NCBI GenBank assembly: GCA_016703605.1
Contig: JADJBU010000026.1
Span: 496,001-560,000 of the forward strand
DNA: 64,000 nt
DNA from: Candidatus Villigracilis adiacens
GTDB taxonomy: Bacteria > Chloroflexota > Anaerolineae > Anaerolineales > Villigracilaceae
Direction: 5' to 3'
The notes under the pieces are model-generated. The model was given only the letters and a program-made list of their open reading frames with translations. It made no database searches and was not told the DNA's origin. Every line of letters begins with the position of its first letter. The stretch's first letter is position 1. This document shows, piece by piece, positions 8,617 through 16,242 of the stretch. Position numbers and translations under genes: made by a program.

Positions 8617-8692
8617 ATCCTCACCCGCCACATCTCGATGGCGGAGCCGAATCTCCTGCACCTCGCCCCGGAACCGAATTTGGCGCGGCATT

Positions 8693-8827
8693 CTACTCGA
8701 GGAACTCGTTCACCCCGGGGTCGTTGCCGATTTCAGCCGAGAGGATCAACTCCCCGCCCGCCACCAATTCCTTCTGCACGCTCCAGATCGCGCGGATCGC
8801 GCAAACCGGTTTGCGGAAAGAGCTCAT
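8693..8827 (-). CDS. Small hypothetical ORF, 44 residues
   Basis: ATG at 8827-8825 opens a 44-codon frame ending in TAG at 8695-8693. The product begins MSSFRKPVCAIRAIWSVQKE and ends NDPGVNEFLE. It reads like the end of a real protein (amphipathic helix, strand, acidic tail), but I recognise no family and see no good ribosome site. It lies 33 bp downstream of the LuxR-type gene on the same strand, so it could be a small operon member or the remnant of a longer gene. Confidence 0.3.
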   Translation of the reverse strand: MSSFRKPVCAIRAIWSVQKELVAGGELILSAEIGNDPGVNEFLE

Positions 8828-8860
8828 TAGTCTGGTGCGACGCATTCTCACGCGATAACG

Positions 8861-9469
8861 TTACAACGAGATCAACCCCAATTCGATCCCGCGCTTCACG
8901 GCTTCGGTGCGACTCGCAACCCCCAGTTTGGCATACAACGCCGAAAGATGAAACTTGACCGTATGCTCGCTGACGCCGAGTTCCAAAGCGATTTGTTTAT
9001 TGGCAAGTCCCTCCGCCATTTTGTGGAGGACTTCCTTCTCCCGGGCAGTGAGCGGCTCTGGAAGCGACTCGTCTCCCAAGCCTTCGCCGCCCTTTGGCAG
9101 ACGCATCAACCCCTCGACCAGGGCTGGTTCGCCGACCCAAAGCCCCTCCGCCACTGCGACGATTCCCGCCGCCAATTCGCCCGCGCCCGCTTCGAGCGAC
9201 AAGACGCCCCAGGCATGGAGGTTCGAAGTCAACATCCTGCGGATCGAATCAACGTCGTCGGTCAGAAACAGGATTCCAAAATCAACCTGCCCGATCCCGC
9301 GGGACGAAGAAGAGACCGAAGCCAGCACTGCCACCTCGGTCTCTTTACCATTCACATCTGCGAGCCGCGCCGCCTCCCCCACCACGCGAATGGACGGATG
9401 ACCTGCAAGCATTTCGCGCAAGCCCACCCGCAGGGCGTGGTTGGGAGAGACGATGGTTACGTGGATCAA
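8861..9469 (-). CDS. LuxR/FixJ-type response regulator with degenerate receiver
   Basis: A 202-residue protein: an N-terminal receiver-like fold (about 1-115) and a C-terminal GerE helix-turn-helix (about 140-202, with LTAREKEVLHKMAEGLANKQIALELGVSEHTVKFHLSALYAKLGV split over two helices). The receiver lacks the usual acidic pair (SPNHALR instead of DD) and the phospho-acceptor Asp (VAVLASVSSS), so control by phosphorylation is doubtful. It follows the HtrA-like protease on the same strand across an 82-bp repeat-bearing gap. The target genes are unknown. Confidence 0.85.
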   Translation of the reverse strand: MIHVTIVSPNHALRVGLREMLAGHPSIRVVGEAARLADVNGKETEVAVLASVSSSSRGIGQVDFGILFLTDDVDSIRRMLTSNLHAWGVLSLEAGAGELAAGIVAVAEGLWVGEPALVEGLMRLPKGGEGLGDESLPEPLTAREKEVLHKMAEGLANKQIALELGVSEHTVKFHLSALYAKLGVASRTEAVKRGIELGLISL

Positions 9470-9482
9470 TCGAATTCCTTCA

Positions 9483-9550
9483 GTAGCGCAAAGTTCACTT
9501 TGCGGTTATGGCTGTGAAGACCCGGCGGCGCAAGATAAATCTTGCGCTAC
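9483..9550. repeat. Two-palindrome repeat, R family, between protease and LuxR genes
   Basis: The 68-bp element runs from GTAGCGCAAAGTTCACTTTG to GCGCAAGATAAATCTTGCGC plus TAC. It has two short palindromes separated by about 23 bp with GTAS ends. The same architecture occurs in-frame at 43933-43981 and 46474-46562 and as a tandem array at 54038-54210, with different palindrome sequences. Confidence 0.55.
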
Positions 9551-9551
9551 T

Positions 9552-10454
9552 TTATCGCTCACCCACAACCACATTCGCAGTCTGCAACTTGCCGCCGCGC
9601 AGAATGTCCATCGGCGTGGGTTTGCCGACCACATCGCCGCTGAGGCGGGTGAACAACTCGTCGTGATGTTCAACGGCTTCGCCGCCCACGCCGACGAGGA
9701 TGTCGCCGACGATCAAACCGCCTTTTTCAGCGGGGCTGTCCTTTTCGATGCCGACGAGGAGCAAGCCGGTTTCCTGTTCCCGCTTCAACTGGCTTCCCGC
9801 TTCGGCGGGCAGGTTAACGGTCTGGCTGCGGATGCCGATGTAGCCGCGTTTGATCTTGCCGTGTTTGGCAAGCGTCTCGGCGATCTTCAAGGCAAGTTCG
9901 GCGGGGATGGTGATCGCTTCGCCGCCCATGCCAAAACCGGAGGTGTTGATGCCGTAAAATTCGCCGTCGCCGTTGATGAGCGGTCCGCCGGAAAAGCCGG
10001 GGTAGGAGACGACATCGGTCTTGATGTACTTCTCCAACATGCCGCCGCGCCCGGTGCGGACGGGTCCGCCGATCTTGTTGACCGTGCCGAAACTGGATTC
10101 GATTCCATCCGCGGAGGGACGACCGATGGCAAGCACAAACTCACCCACGCGGGCGGGTTTCTTTGCCGCGGCAGCGGGAGAGGCTGAGGCGGAGTCTAAT
10201 TTCAAAACTGCGAGATCAGTTCCCGGGTCCCGACCGATGAGGCGGGCTTTTGCTTCGCTCCCGTCATGAAGAAGAATCCGAATATCCTCTTCCTTTTCCA
10301 CCACATGACCGGCGGTGAGAATCATGTCCTTTGCAAAGGCAATGCCGCTGGCGGGCATACGTCGGCGGGCATCCACCAGCACGGTGTAGTTGCCTGCTTT
10401 TTCGGCGGCGTTCGCCATGGATTCGGAAAGTTCGCTAAAAATATTTTTGCTCAT
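9552..10454 (-). CDS. HtrA/DegP-like S1C serine protease with PDZ domain
   Basis: A 300-residue trypsin-like protease with the full triad visible: His50 in LTAGHVV, Asp80 in GTDLAVLKL and Ser155 in GFSGGPL. One PDZ domain follows (about 205-290, with GYIGIRSQ and SPAEKGGLIVGDILVGV). Unlike DegP or DegS it has no signal peptide or membrane anchor, so a cytoplasmic location is inferred. ATG 10454 is preceded by AAGGAGTAACC. The LuxR-type gene lies downstream and may be co-transcribed. Confidence 0.9.
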   Translation of the reverse strand: MSKNIFSELSESMANAAEKAGNYTVLVDARRRMPASGIAFAKDMILTAGHVVEKEEDIRILLHDGSEAKARLIGRDPGTDLAVLKLDSASASPAAAAKKPARVGEFVLAIGRPSADGIESSFGTVNKIGGPVRTGRGGMLEKYIKTDVVSYPGFSGGPLINGDGEFYGINTSGFGMGGEAITIPAELALKIAETLAKHGKIKRGYIGIRSQTVNLPAEAGSQLKREQETGLLLVGIEKDSPAEKGGLIVGDILVGVGGEAVEHHDELFTRLSGDVVGKPTPMDILRGGKLQTANVVVGER

Positions 10455-10548
10455 GGTTACTCCTTTGCCTCATTGTAGCGAGGGCATGGCTGGAGTGTAT
10501 CGGTGAAAGGGATGGGACGGTACTGGACGTTTGGGTAGGGGGGCGGTG

Positions 10549-10646
10549 GGCGGAAGGCAGAGGGCAGAAGGCAGAGGGCAGAGGGCAGAAGGCAGAGGGC
10601 AGAAGGCAGAAGGCAGAAGGCGGAAGGCAGAAGGCGGAAGGCGGAA
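10549..10646. repeat. Tandem heptamer array, 14 units
   Basis: Fourteen consecutive 7-bp units of GGC(A/G)GA(A/G) fill 10549-10646, ending 12 bp from the 3' end of panE. The unit is not a multiple of three and the array is not coding. It is a simple tandem repeat prone to length change. Confidence 0.9.
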
Positions 10647-10657
10647 AGCGGTGGTGA

Positions 10658-11587
10658 TTATTTGCTTCTGGCTTTTTGTTCGAGGGGTAACAAGGCGGCG
10701 AGGATTTTTTCGTGGGTGGGGGTTGGGACGTTGGATGCTTTGCCCATGCGGATGACGGCGCCGGTTTGCTGGTCGAGTTCGGAGGGCTTGCCAGCCATGA
10801 TGTCTTTTTGCATCGAGGCGATGGTTGCGGGCGGGAGTCCGTCCATGCGGGCGAGGGTGGCTTCGACGAAGGTTTCGGCGATGGGGATGTTCCGCGCGCA
10901 GGCAATGGCCGTGGTTTCTTCGAGCGTGGCGGCAAGCATGGCGCGGGAGGCGGGGTCGCTGCGATATTCGCCCAGCGGTTTGCGGGTAAACGCGCCGACG
11001 CCGCTTGTGGCGGCGATGAAGATGAACTTCTCCCACATGGCGGTTTGAATGCTGGCGGGTCGTTCGGCTGTGACTCCGGTCAGCGGTTTGAAGATGCCGT
11101 CGAGCATTTGGATGCGTTCGCTTTTGGAATCGTCCCATTCGCCGTATGCGATATATGGCTGGATGCCCACATGCCGGATGTGCCCCGGCGCTTCGATGAA
11201 TGCGCTGATGCGGCATAAACCGCCCAGGACGTGTTCCGCGCCGAAAGTTTCGAGCAGGGTGTCCATGTGTTCCATCCCGTTCATCAACGGCAGGATGAGG
11301 GTCCTTGCGCCGATCAAGCGTTTTATTTGTGAGACGGCTTCGTCCAACTGCCAGCCTTTTATGGAGAGCAGGATCAAATCCGCTTTGCCGGGGGAGGCGG
11401 GGTCGTCGGTCGCTTGCGCCGGTTGGATGATGAAATCTTCGTTCACCGAATCCACGCGCAAACCTTTTTGGCGAATGGCATCGAGGTGCGCGCCGCGAGC
11501 GATGAAGGCGACGTTTTGTCCGCTTTGGGCGAGCCGTCCGCCGAAATACCCGCCGACGCCGCCGGAACCGAAGATGATGATTTTCAT
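10658..11587 (-). CDS. panE: 2-dehydropantoate 2-reductase (ketopantoate reductase)
   Basis: PanE/ApbA reduces ketopantoate with NADPH in pantothenate synthesis. The N-terminus MKIIIFGSGGVGGYFGGRLAQ holds the GxGxxG Rossmann motif. The ILLSIKGWQLDEA strand, the PLMNGMEHMD motif and the C-terminal domain with WEKFIFIAATSGVGAFTR (containing the catalytic-Lys region) follow. The start was moved to ATG 11587, since longer in-frame sequence upstream is not conserved and crosses the palindrome at 11602. Length is 309 residues. A divergent GNAT gene starts 75 bp away. Confidence 0.9.
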   Translation of the reverse strand: MKIIIFGSGGVGGYFGGRLAQSGQNVAFIARGAHLDAIRQKGLRVDSVNEDFIIQPAQATDDPASPGKADLILLSIKGWQLDEAVSQIKRLIGARTLILPLMNGMEHMDTLLETFGAEHVLGGLCRISAFIEAPGHIRHVGIQPYIAYGEWDDSKSERIQMLDGIFKPLTGVTAERPASIQTAMWEKFIFIAATSGVGAFTRKPLGEYRSDPASRAMLAATLEETTAIACARNIPIAETFVEATLARMDGLPPATIASMQKDIMAGKPSELDQQTGAVIRMGKASNVPTPTHEKILAALLPLEQKARSK

Positions 11588-11601
11588 GAATGATCCTTTA
11601 C

Positions 11602-11629
11602 GTAAAACAAGTCTATAGACTTGTTTTAC
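11602..11629. promoter_or_regulatory. Perfect 28-bp palindrome between divergent panE and GNAT genes
   Basis: GTAAAACAAGTCTA (11602-11615) is followed immediately by its exact complement through 11629. It sits between two divergently oriented start codons, the classic place for an operator of a dimeric repressor. No regulator gene lies next to it, so the regulator is unknown. It could also simply be a repeat. Confidence 0.55.
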
Positions 11630-11662
11630 AATGGAAGTATATCTTACACCGCAGGAGTCTAC

Positions 11663-12169
11663 ATGGATACGACCATCCTCACCACCGCAAGGCTGACGCT
11701 GCGCCTGTTCACCATGGACGATATCGAAGAATTGTTCGCCATCACCAATGAAGCGGATATTTTTCGATATTTTCCCACCAGGACCGGCTGGACGGTGGAA
11801 AAGACAGAGCGCAGTATTTTTCACCAGACCCAGCATTGGGAGAAATTCGGCTATGGTCAAATGGCGGTGACGTTGACGGAATCCGGTCAACTTATGGGGT
11901 GGTGCGGACTGGAATTCCTGCCGGAGACGAACGAGACCGAAGTCGGCTATTTGTTGAGCAAATCGTTTTGGGGACTGGGGTACGCCACCGAAGCCTCAAA
12001 GGAATCAGTAAGGTTCGGGGTCGAAAAAGCCGGGCTGAGGGAAATCATCGGTTTGACCGACCCGGAGAATGTCGCTTCGCAAAAAGTATTGCAGAAATGC
12101 GGAATGGCGTTCACGCGCAGGCAGGTCTATTTCGGGATGGAAATGTTCCGGTATGCGATTCAGGCTTGA
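11663..12169 (+). CDS. GNAT family N-acetyltransferase (RimJ/RimL-like)
   Basis: A 168-residue GCN5-type acetyltransferase: TARLTLRLFTMDDIEELFAI at the N-terminus, the GWCGLEFLPETNETEVGYLLSKSFWGLGYATEA core with the acetyl-CoA-binding loop, then NVASQKVLQKCGM near the end. This pattern is typical of the RimJ/RimL-like Acetyltransf_3 subgroup; the substrate is not predictable. ATG 11663 follows a GCAGGAG ribosome site; the longer in-frame version beginning at 11621 would start inside the palindrome and is unlikely. Confidence 0.88.
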   Translation: MDTTILTTARLTLRLFTMDDIEELFAITNEADIFRYFPTRTGWTVEKTERSIFHQTQHWEKFGYGQMAVTLTESGQLMGWCGLEFLPETNETEVGYLLSKSFWGLGYATEASKESVRFGVEKAGLREIIGLTDPENVASQKVLQKCGMAFTRRQVYFGMEMFRYAIQA

Positions 12170-12202
12170 TGTCCGTTAAGAAGCGGGGGATTTAAAGCAT
12201 CC

Positions 12203-12270
12203 ACCACAGAGAACACGGAGGTCACAGAGATTTAATATTTTTTCTCCGTATTCTCTGTGAACTCTGTGGT
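12203..12270. repeat. Intergenic inverted repeat (CACAGAG type)
   Basis: ACCACAGAGAACACGG...GTCACAGAGA (12203-12230) pairs imperfectly with TCTCTGTGAACTCTGTGGT (12252-12270). It lies between convergent GNAT and MFS genes and could end both transcripts. Related CACAGAGAACAC words occur at 32150-32385. Confidence 0.65.
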
Positions 12271-12278
12271 GAAAAAAA

Positions 12279-13634
12279 TTACGCGGGCGCGGCTTCGGGT
12301 TCGGCTTTTTTCAATTGATCGTGATCGGGTAGAAGGGTTTCGGCATTGTGAATGGCGGGGATGAAGTATCCAGCCGCGCCGACGAGCGCGCTCAACACGC
12401 CGCAAAAGAGGAGGATGATTCCCATCCCTGTACCGGGTCCCGTGCCGACCAACCCGCCGAAAATTTCAGAGAGGGTAGAAGTAGTCCGCATTTGAGGTTC
12501 GAGGACAAAGTCTGCGAGGGTTCCGGCGATGATGGGCGAAATGGGATTGGTGAACCATGCGATCAAACGGCGGGCGGAGAAGACCCGTCCCTGCACGTCG
12601 GGCGCGACCTTCGATTGCCAGATTGCCTGGTTGGACCCGTTGACCAATGGGATCACGATCGCAGTTGTAACCATGCCGACGATCCATACCGGCAAACCGC
12701 CTGCCAGGCCGAGAATCGCCATGCCGATGCCTGAGATCATCCAGCCGATGAGAACGCCATGCGCGCGGCGTTTGAATCCGCCCCAGGCGCTCATGGCAAT
12801 TCCGCCGATCAAACCGCCCACCGCGCCAGCCGTCTGCGCCGAGCCGAGCATGAGGCTGTCGTTGCCGGTCTTCGAGAGGATCATGGGCGCCAGAAGGGTA
12901 TAGCCGATACCAGCAAAGAGGTTGCCCATGAAGAATGTCAACTGCAAACCAAGCAGGCTTGGGCGCGCAAAGATGTATTTGAAGCCGTAGGCGGCTTCCT
13001 TCCAGACGCTGCCCCTGCCCTGCTCGCCCTCTGCGGTGCGCGGCGGCTGCGGTACATGGACGATCATCAACGCGCCGATGGCAAGGATGAAGGTCGCAAC
13101 ATCGAAGAAGAGGATGCCCGTCAAGCCGATGATGGGGAGCAAAACACCCGCCAAAAGCGGCGCGACCACGTTCGGTCCCGCCTCGACGAGCGACATCATG
13201 CCGTTGACCCGCCCCAGTTGTTCCTTGGGAACCATGGTGCTGATCGCGGCGGAATAGGCGGGCCATTGAAAGGCATTTCCCAAACCGTAAATGACCGAGG
13301 CGAAGTACAAATGCCAGAATTCAAGGATGCCCAACGCCTGAAAGACAAGGATGAGAACCGTGGCAATTCCGGCAGTCAGGTCGCTGACCATCATCATCAT
13401 TTTGCGGTTGTGACGGTCCACCATCACCCCGGCGATGGGCGAAATCAGCAGGAAGGGCGTGATGAAGAAGACTTGCATCAAGCCGAGCGCGGTGGCGCTT
13501 TCGGTCTGCTGGAACATCCAGATCGTCAGGCCGAATTGACTCATGGCGCTGGCAAGTACGGAGACGATCTGACCGAGCCAGACGACGGTAAAGCCGAACA
13601 TGCCGCTGGGTTGTTTTGTGTCTGTGTTTTCCAT
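12279..13634 (-). CDS. MFS transporter (EntS/MFS_3-like)
   Basis: A 451-residue membrane protein with about 12 hydrophobic segments and the MFS loop motif GVMVDRHNRKMMMMVSD between segments 2 and 3. It resembles the MFS_3 drug or siderophore exporters; no substrate can be named. I place the start at ATG 13634 (MENTDTKQPSGMFGF) with an AGGAAAAA site; extra in-frame codons to 13664 look non-coding. It is on the same strand as the downstream SHOCT-like cluster but separated from it by repeat copy B, so membership in that operon is uncertain. Confidence 0.88.
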   Translation of the reverse strand: MENTDTKQPSGMFGFTVVWLGQIVSVLASAMSQFGLTIWMFQQTESATALGLMQVFFITPFLLISPIAGVMVDRHNRKMMMMVSDLTAGIATVLILVFQALGILEFWHLYFASVIYGLGNAFQWPAYSAAISTMVPKEQLGRVNGMMSLVEAGPNVVAPLLAGVLLPIIGLTGILFFDVATFILAIGALMIVHVPQPPRTAEGEQGRGSVWKEAAYGFKYIFARPSLLGLQLTFFMGNLFAGIGYTLLAPMILSKTGNDSLMLGSAQTAGAVGGLIGGIAMSAWGGFKRRAHGVLIGWMISGIGMAILGLAGGLPVWIVGMVTTAIVIPLVNGSNQAIWQSKVAPDVQGRVFSARRLIAWFTNPISPIIAGTLADFVLEPQMRTTSTLSEIFGGLVGTGPGTGMGIILLFCGVLSALVGAAGYFIPAIHNAETLLPDHDQLKKAEPEAAPA

Positions 13635-13689
13635 GATTATGTTTTTCCTGCGACAAAACTCCAACGACGGGAGTCGTTTGAGTCCGCTT

Positions 13690-13740
13690 CGGACTCAAAA
13701 GCGGCGCAGTGCGCCATGGCGACATCTCCCGACTTTTGAA
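13690..13740 (-). repeat. Dispersed palindromic repeat, copy B
   Basis: Read on the minus strand, this shows AAAAGTCGGGAGATGTCGCC, ATGGCGCACTGCGCC and GCTTTTGAGTCC, matching copies A and C. An additional GAGTCCGCTTCGGACTC hairpin is at 13680-13696. Confidence 0.65.
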
Positions 13741-13779
13741 CAACATCCAGCGACAGAGTCGTTGGAGTCCTGGAGGAGC

Positions 13780-13833
13780 TTACTGCATCAACTTGTACAG
13801 GTAATAGGCTAGCATCTCTCGCTCACCTTTCAT
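13780..13833 (-). CDS. Possible 17-residue coupled micro-ORF
   Basis: ATG at 13833-13831 overlaps the stop of the SHOCT-like gene as TAATG and opens MKGEREMLAYYLYKLMQ before TAA at 13782-13780. TAATG coupling is also used at 16242 in this cluster. There is no homology evidence, and the frame may be chance. Confidence 0.2.
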   Translation of the reverse strand: MKGEREMLAYYLYKLMQ

Positions 13834-14216
13834 TATTCGACGAAAATTTCGACGTGCTCGCCGTCTTCCTCGTCGGTCACGTCGATGATCTTGCCCGTCA
13901 CGCCCATGCGCAGGGCTTCCATTACATTGGTCATGTCCACGCCCTCCACTTCGGGAGCGAAGTGCGCGCCGATCTTGAGCCCGGCATCCACCAGCGCAAG
14001 CGGAATTTGAACGGAGGCTTTGGAACGCCCGGTGCGGGTATCGGTGACGCGCACGCGCAGCATCCGCGCGCCTCCCGCGGAAGGCGGACGCGGCGGCGCT
14101 GGCACGCCCTTGCGCGAGTCGCTCAAGGCAGAGAGCAGTTTCGCGCCCTCCTCCGCGCTGATCTTGCCTTCCTCGATCAATTTCAGGATCTTCATTCTTT
14201 CTTCTACGTTTGCCAT
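13833..14216 (-). CDS. SHOCT-like domain protein (YvlB/LiaX N-terminal type)
   Basis: A 127-residue protein. Residues 5-31 (EERMKILKLIEEGKISAEEG, then AKLLSAL) are the SHOCT-like helix-turn-helix motif found at the ends of YvlB/LiaX-type proteins. A Pro-rich linker leads to a compact alpha/beta domain with LRVRVTDTRTGRSKASVQIP and the acidic C-terminal strand GEHVEIFVE. Its closest local relative is the protein at 15589-16242, whose C-terminus has the same layout. Cytoplasmic; function unknown. AAAGGAGAAATGG before ATG 14216 is a good ribosome site. Confidence 0.75.
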   Translation of the reverse strand: MANVEERMKILKLIEEGKISAEEGAKLLSALSDSRKGVPAPPRPPSAGGARMLRVRVTDTRTGRSKASVQIPLALVDAGLKIGAHFAPEVEGVDMTNVMEALRMGVTGKIIDVTDEEDGEHVEIFVE

Positions 14217-14298
14217 GTTCCATTTCTCCTTTCGCCGTTTGTCAGACGCTATACCTGCCCTGGCGAGCAGACGTTAGAGAACGTCCGCTACGCTATAT

Positions 14299-15585
14299 TT
14301 ATCCCGCCGCAACGACGGCGTTTTCTTCCACTGGCATTTCCGCTTCGGGCTGTTCCTGTGTCTTCGGAAGTTTGAACTTCAACCAGATCGGGATGACCGA
14401 AAGCAGGAGGACGGATGCCGTGATCGTGAAGGGCGTGGTCGGACCGAAATTGTCCCACAACTGCGCGCCGATCCACGGAGCGGGGAGCGAAACGACTCCC
14501 AGGCTTGTGCTGAGAAAGCCGAACGCCAAACCACGCTGTTCCTTTGGAACTGCCTTGCTGATCAGCGAAGAATACGCGGGCTGCGAAACTCCCGCGCCCA
14601 ACCCCGCCATGCCCCAGCCGACATAATACAACCACTGCCCCGAAGGTCCAAGCGAATAGACGCTCACCAGCAGGAACAACGCCGCGGACATCAGGATCAT
14701 GCCCAGGGCGATCCCGACGCGTTCACCCGCTTTATCCGAAAGCCAGCCGCCGGGGATGGTGCTCAACATCATGCAAATCCCAAAGAAGGAAGTCACCCAG
14801 CCGATCTGCTGATACGAAAGCCCGCCGACCTCCTGCATGTACACCGGGAAGAGGCTCCCTGAAAACTGGAAGGACACATCGCGCAAGCCGTCGGTGATGA
14901 GCATCCACGTCAGCAAACCGCCGGAGAGGATCATGCCGACGATCACGCCCATGTTCGTCTTGAGGCTGGTAAGAGACAGGCTCTTCTTCTCGCCGTTCGC
15001 CTTCTCGCCCTTCGCGGCTTCGCGCGCCATGCTCAGGCGCATGATCATCGCAATGAAATAAAACACGCCCGCAATGAACAACATCCACTTGAAGCCGTAG
15101 ACGCTGGTCAGCCAGCCGCCGAGCGGAGGCCCGACCACGGCGACGATCATGAAGATCGCCTGCGAAACACCGTACACCTTGCCGCGATTTTGCTCGGTCG
15201 AATGTTCGGCAATGAAAGCGTCGAAACTCGGTCCGACCAGCGAACGAGCCACCGCGCCAATCGCCGTCGCCAAAAGGAGCCATTCCCATCTATCCGCCAG
15301 AACAAGCGGGATAAATCCCAGCGTGCCGAAAATACTGCCAATGGCAATCGCGCGCAAACGTCCGAGCGAGTCCGAGACCCAGCCGCCCAGAATTTGCAAA
15401 AACAACGGCACGATCATCGCCAGCGTAAAGAACAAGCCGATGTCGGTGATGTCTGCGTCGAGTTCCTTCAAATATAACGGCAAAAGACCGTCATACATGC
15501 TCCCGCCGATGTTCGCAAAGATCATCGCAGTCAGGAAAAGAATCAGCAATCCGCTCAATAAAGGTTGTTTCTTGATGACTTCCAT
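14299..15585 (-). CDS. MFS transporter
   Basis: A 428-residue major facilitator with 12 predicted membrane segments. The family signature appears as GGWVSDSLGRLRAIAIG between segments 2 and 3 and is echoed as GGWLSDKAGERVGIALG in the second half. It begins 3 bp after the stop of the SHOCT-like membrane gene, so co-translation in the cluster is very likely. The substrate is unknown; it is of the general drug/sugar exporter type. Confidence 0.9.
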   Translation of the reverse strand: MEVIKKQPLLSGLLILFLTAMIFANIGGSMYDGLLPLYLKELDADITDIGLFFTLAMIVPLFLQILGGWVSDSLGRLRAIAIGSIFGTLGFIPLVLADRWEWLLLATAIGAVARSLVGPSFDAFIAEHSTEQNRGKVYGVSQAIFMIVAVVGPPLGGWLTSVYGFKWMLFIAGVFYFIAMIMRLSMAREAAKGEKANGEKKSLSLTSLKTNMGVIVGMILSGGLLTWMLITDGLRDVSFQFSGSLFPVYMQEVGGLSYQQIGWVTSFFGICMMLSTIPGGWLSDKAGERVGIALGMILMSAALFLLVSVYSLGPSGQWLYYVGWGMAGLGAGVSQPAYSSLISKAVPKEQRGLAFGFLSTSLGVVSLPAPWIGAQLWDNFGPTTPFTITASVLLLSVIPIWLKFKLPKTQEQPEAEMPVEENAVVAAG

Positions 15586-15588
15586 TTT

Positions 15589-16242
15589 TTATCCTATAAA
15601 GACCTGCACCTTTTCACCGTCGTCGGAGTCATCCACATGCACCACAAACGGGTCGCGGGTATCCTTTAAGAGGGTGATCAACTTCGCCACTTCATTCACA
15701 TTCTTGTCCTTCAAGCCGTCGATGCGGCTGCCAAACATGCGAATGAACCACGCCGTCAGGGTCAGCGGCAGCGGGAACGCCAGCGAAATTTTCCGCGGCC
15801 CCTCCCGGTCACTCGACCGGCTGCGGTCCACGTTCACATACAACCAGCGCGAGGTCTTGCTGCCCGCGCCCAGCGCGATCATCAAAATACCGAAGGTCAG
15901 CGGCATTCCCAGGCAATAGAACCAAAAATTCAAACCGGAATTCTGCTGGATGCTAAACATCCACCACGCGGTAAAGACCGTCATGAGGATACCGATCCAG
16001 AGAAACGCGGAGGTGAAGCGATGCGCCCGCGAACGGACCGCATCCAATTCGGGAGCGGCGGCTCTTTCCCCGCCCATGCCTGATTCCGGCATAAAGACCT
16101 CCGGTTCCGCCTCAGCCGACTCTCCCACCAACCCATCCCCAGCAGACTCATCCAACGCGCGCATTAATGTCGCCGCCTCCTCCGCACTGATCCTGCCATC
16201 TGCAACCATTTGCAGAATCTTCCTTCTCTCCTCTGAAGACAT
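15589..16242 (-). CDS. SHOCT-like domain membrane protein
   Basis: A 217-residue protein. The N-terminus repeats the cluster motif (SEERRKILQMVADGRISAEE, ATLMRAL). After an acidic linker come two transmembrane helices (about 78-98 and 104-124), then a C-terminal domain ending VVHVDDSDDGEKVQVFIG, which parallels the GEHVEIFVE end of the protein at 13833. ATG 16242 overlaps the upstream stop (TAATG), so it is translationally coupled to the DUF4097-like gene. Function unknown; a membrane-stress role is only an inference from LiaX-like relatives. Confidence 0.78.
   Translation of the reverse strand: MSSEERRKILQMVADGRISAEEAATLMRALDESAGDGLVGESAEAEPEVFMPESGMGGERAAAPELDAVRSRAHRFTSAFLWIGILMTVFTAWWMFSIQQNSGLNFWFYCLGMPLTFGILMIALGAGSKTSRWLYVNVDRSRSSDREGPRKISLAFPLPLTLTAWFIRMFGSRIDGLKDKNVNEVAKLITLLKDTRDPFVVHVDDSDDGEKVQVFIG

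Noticed and set aside
10549..10646. Possible CRISPR or coding repeat from the heptamer run
   Set aside because: Simple 7-bp tandem units with no spacers; frames through it are interrupted and have no homology.
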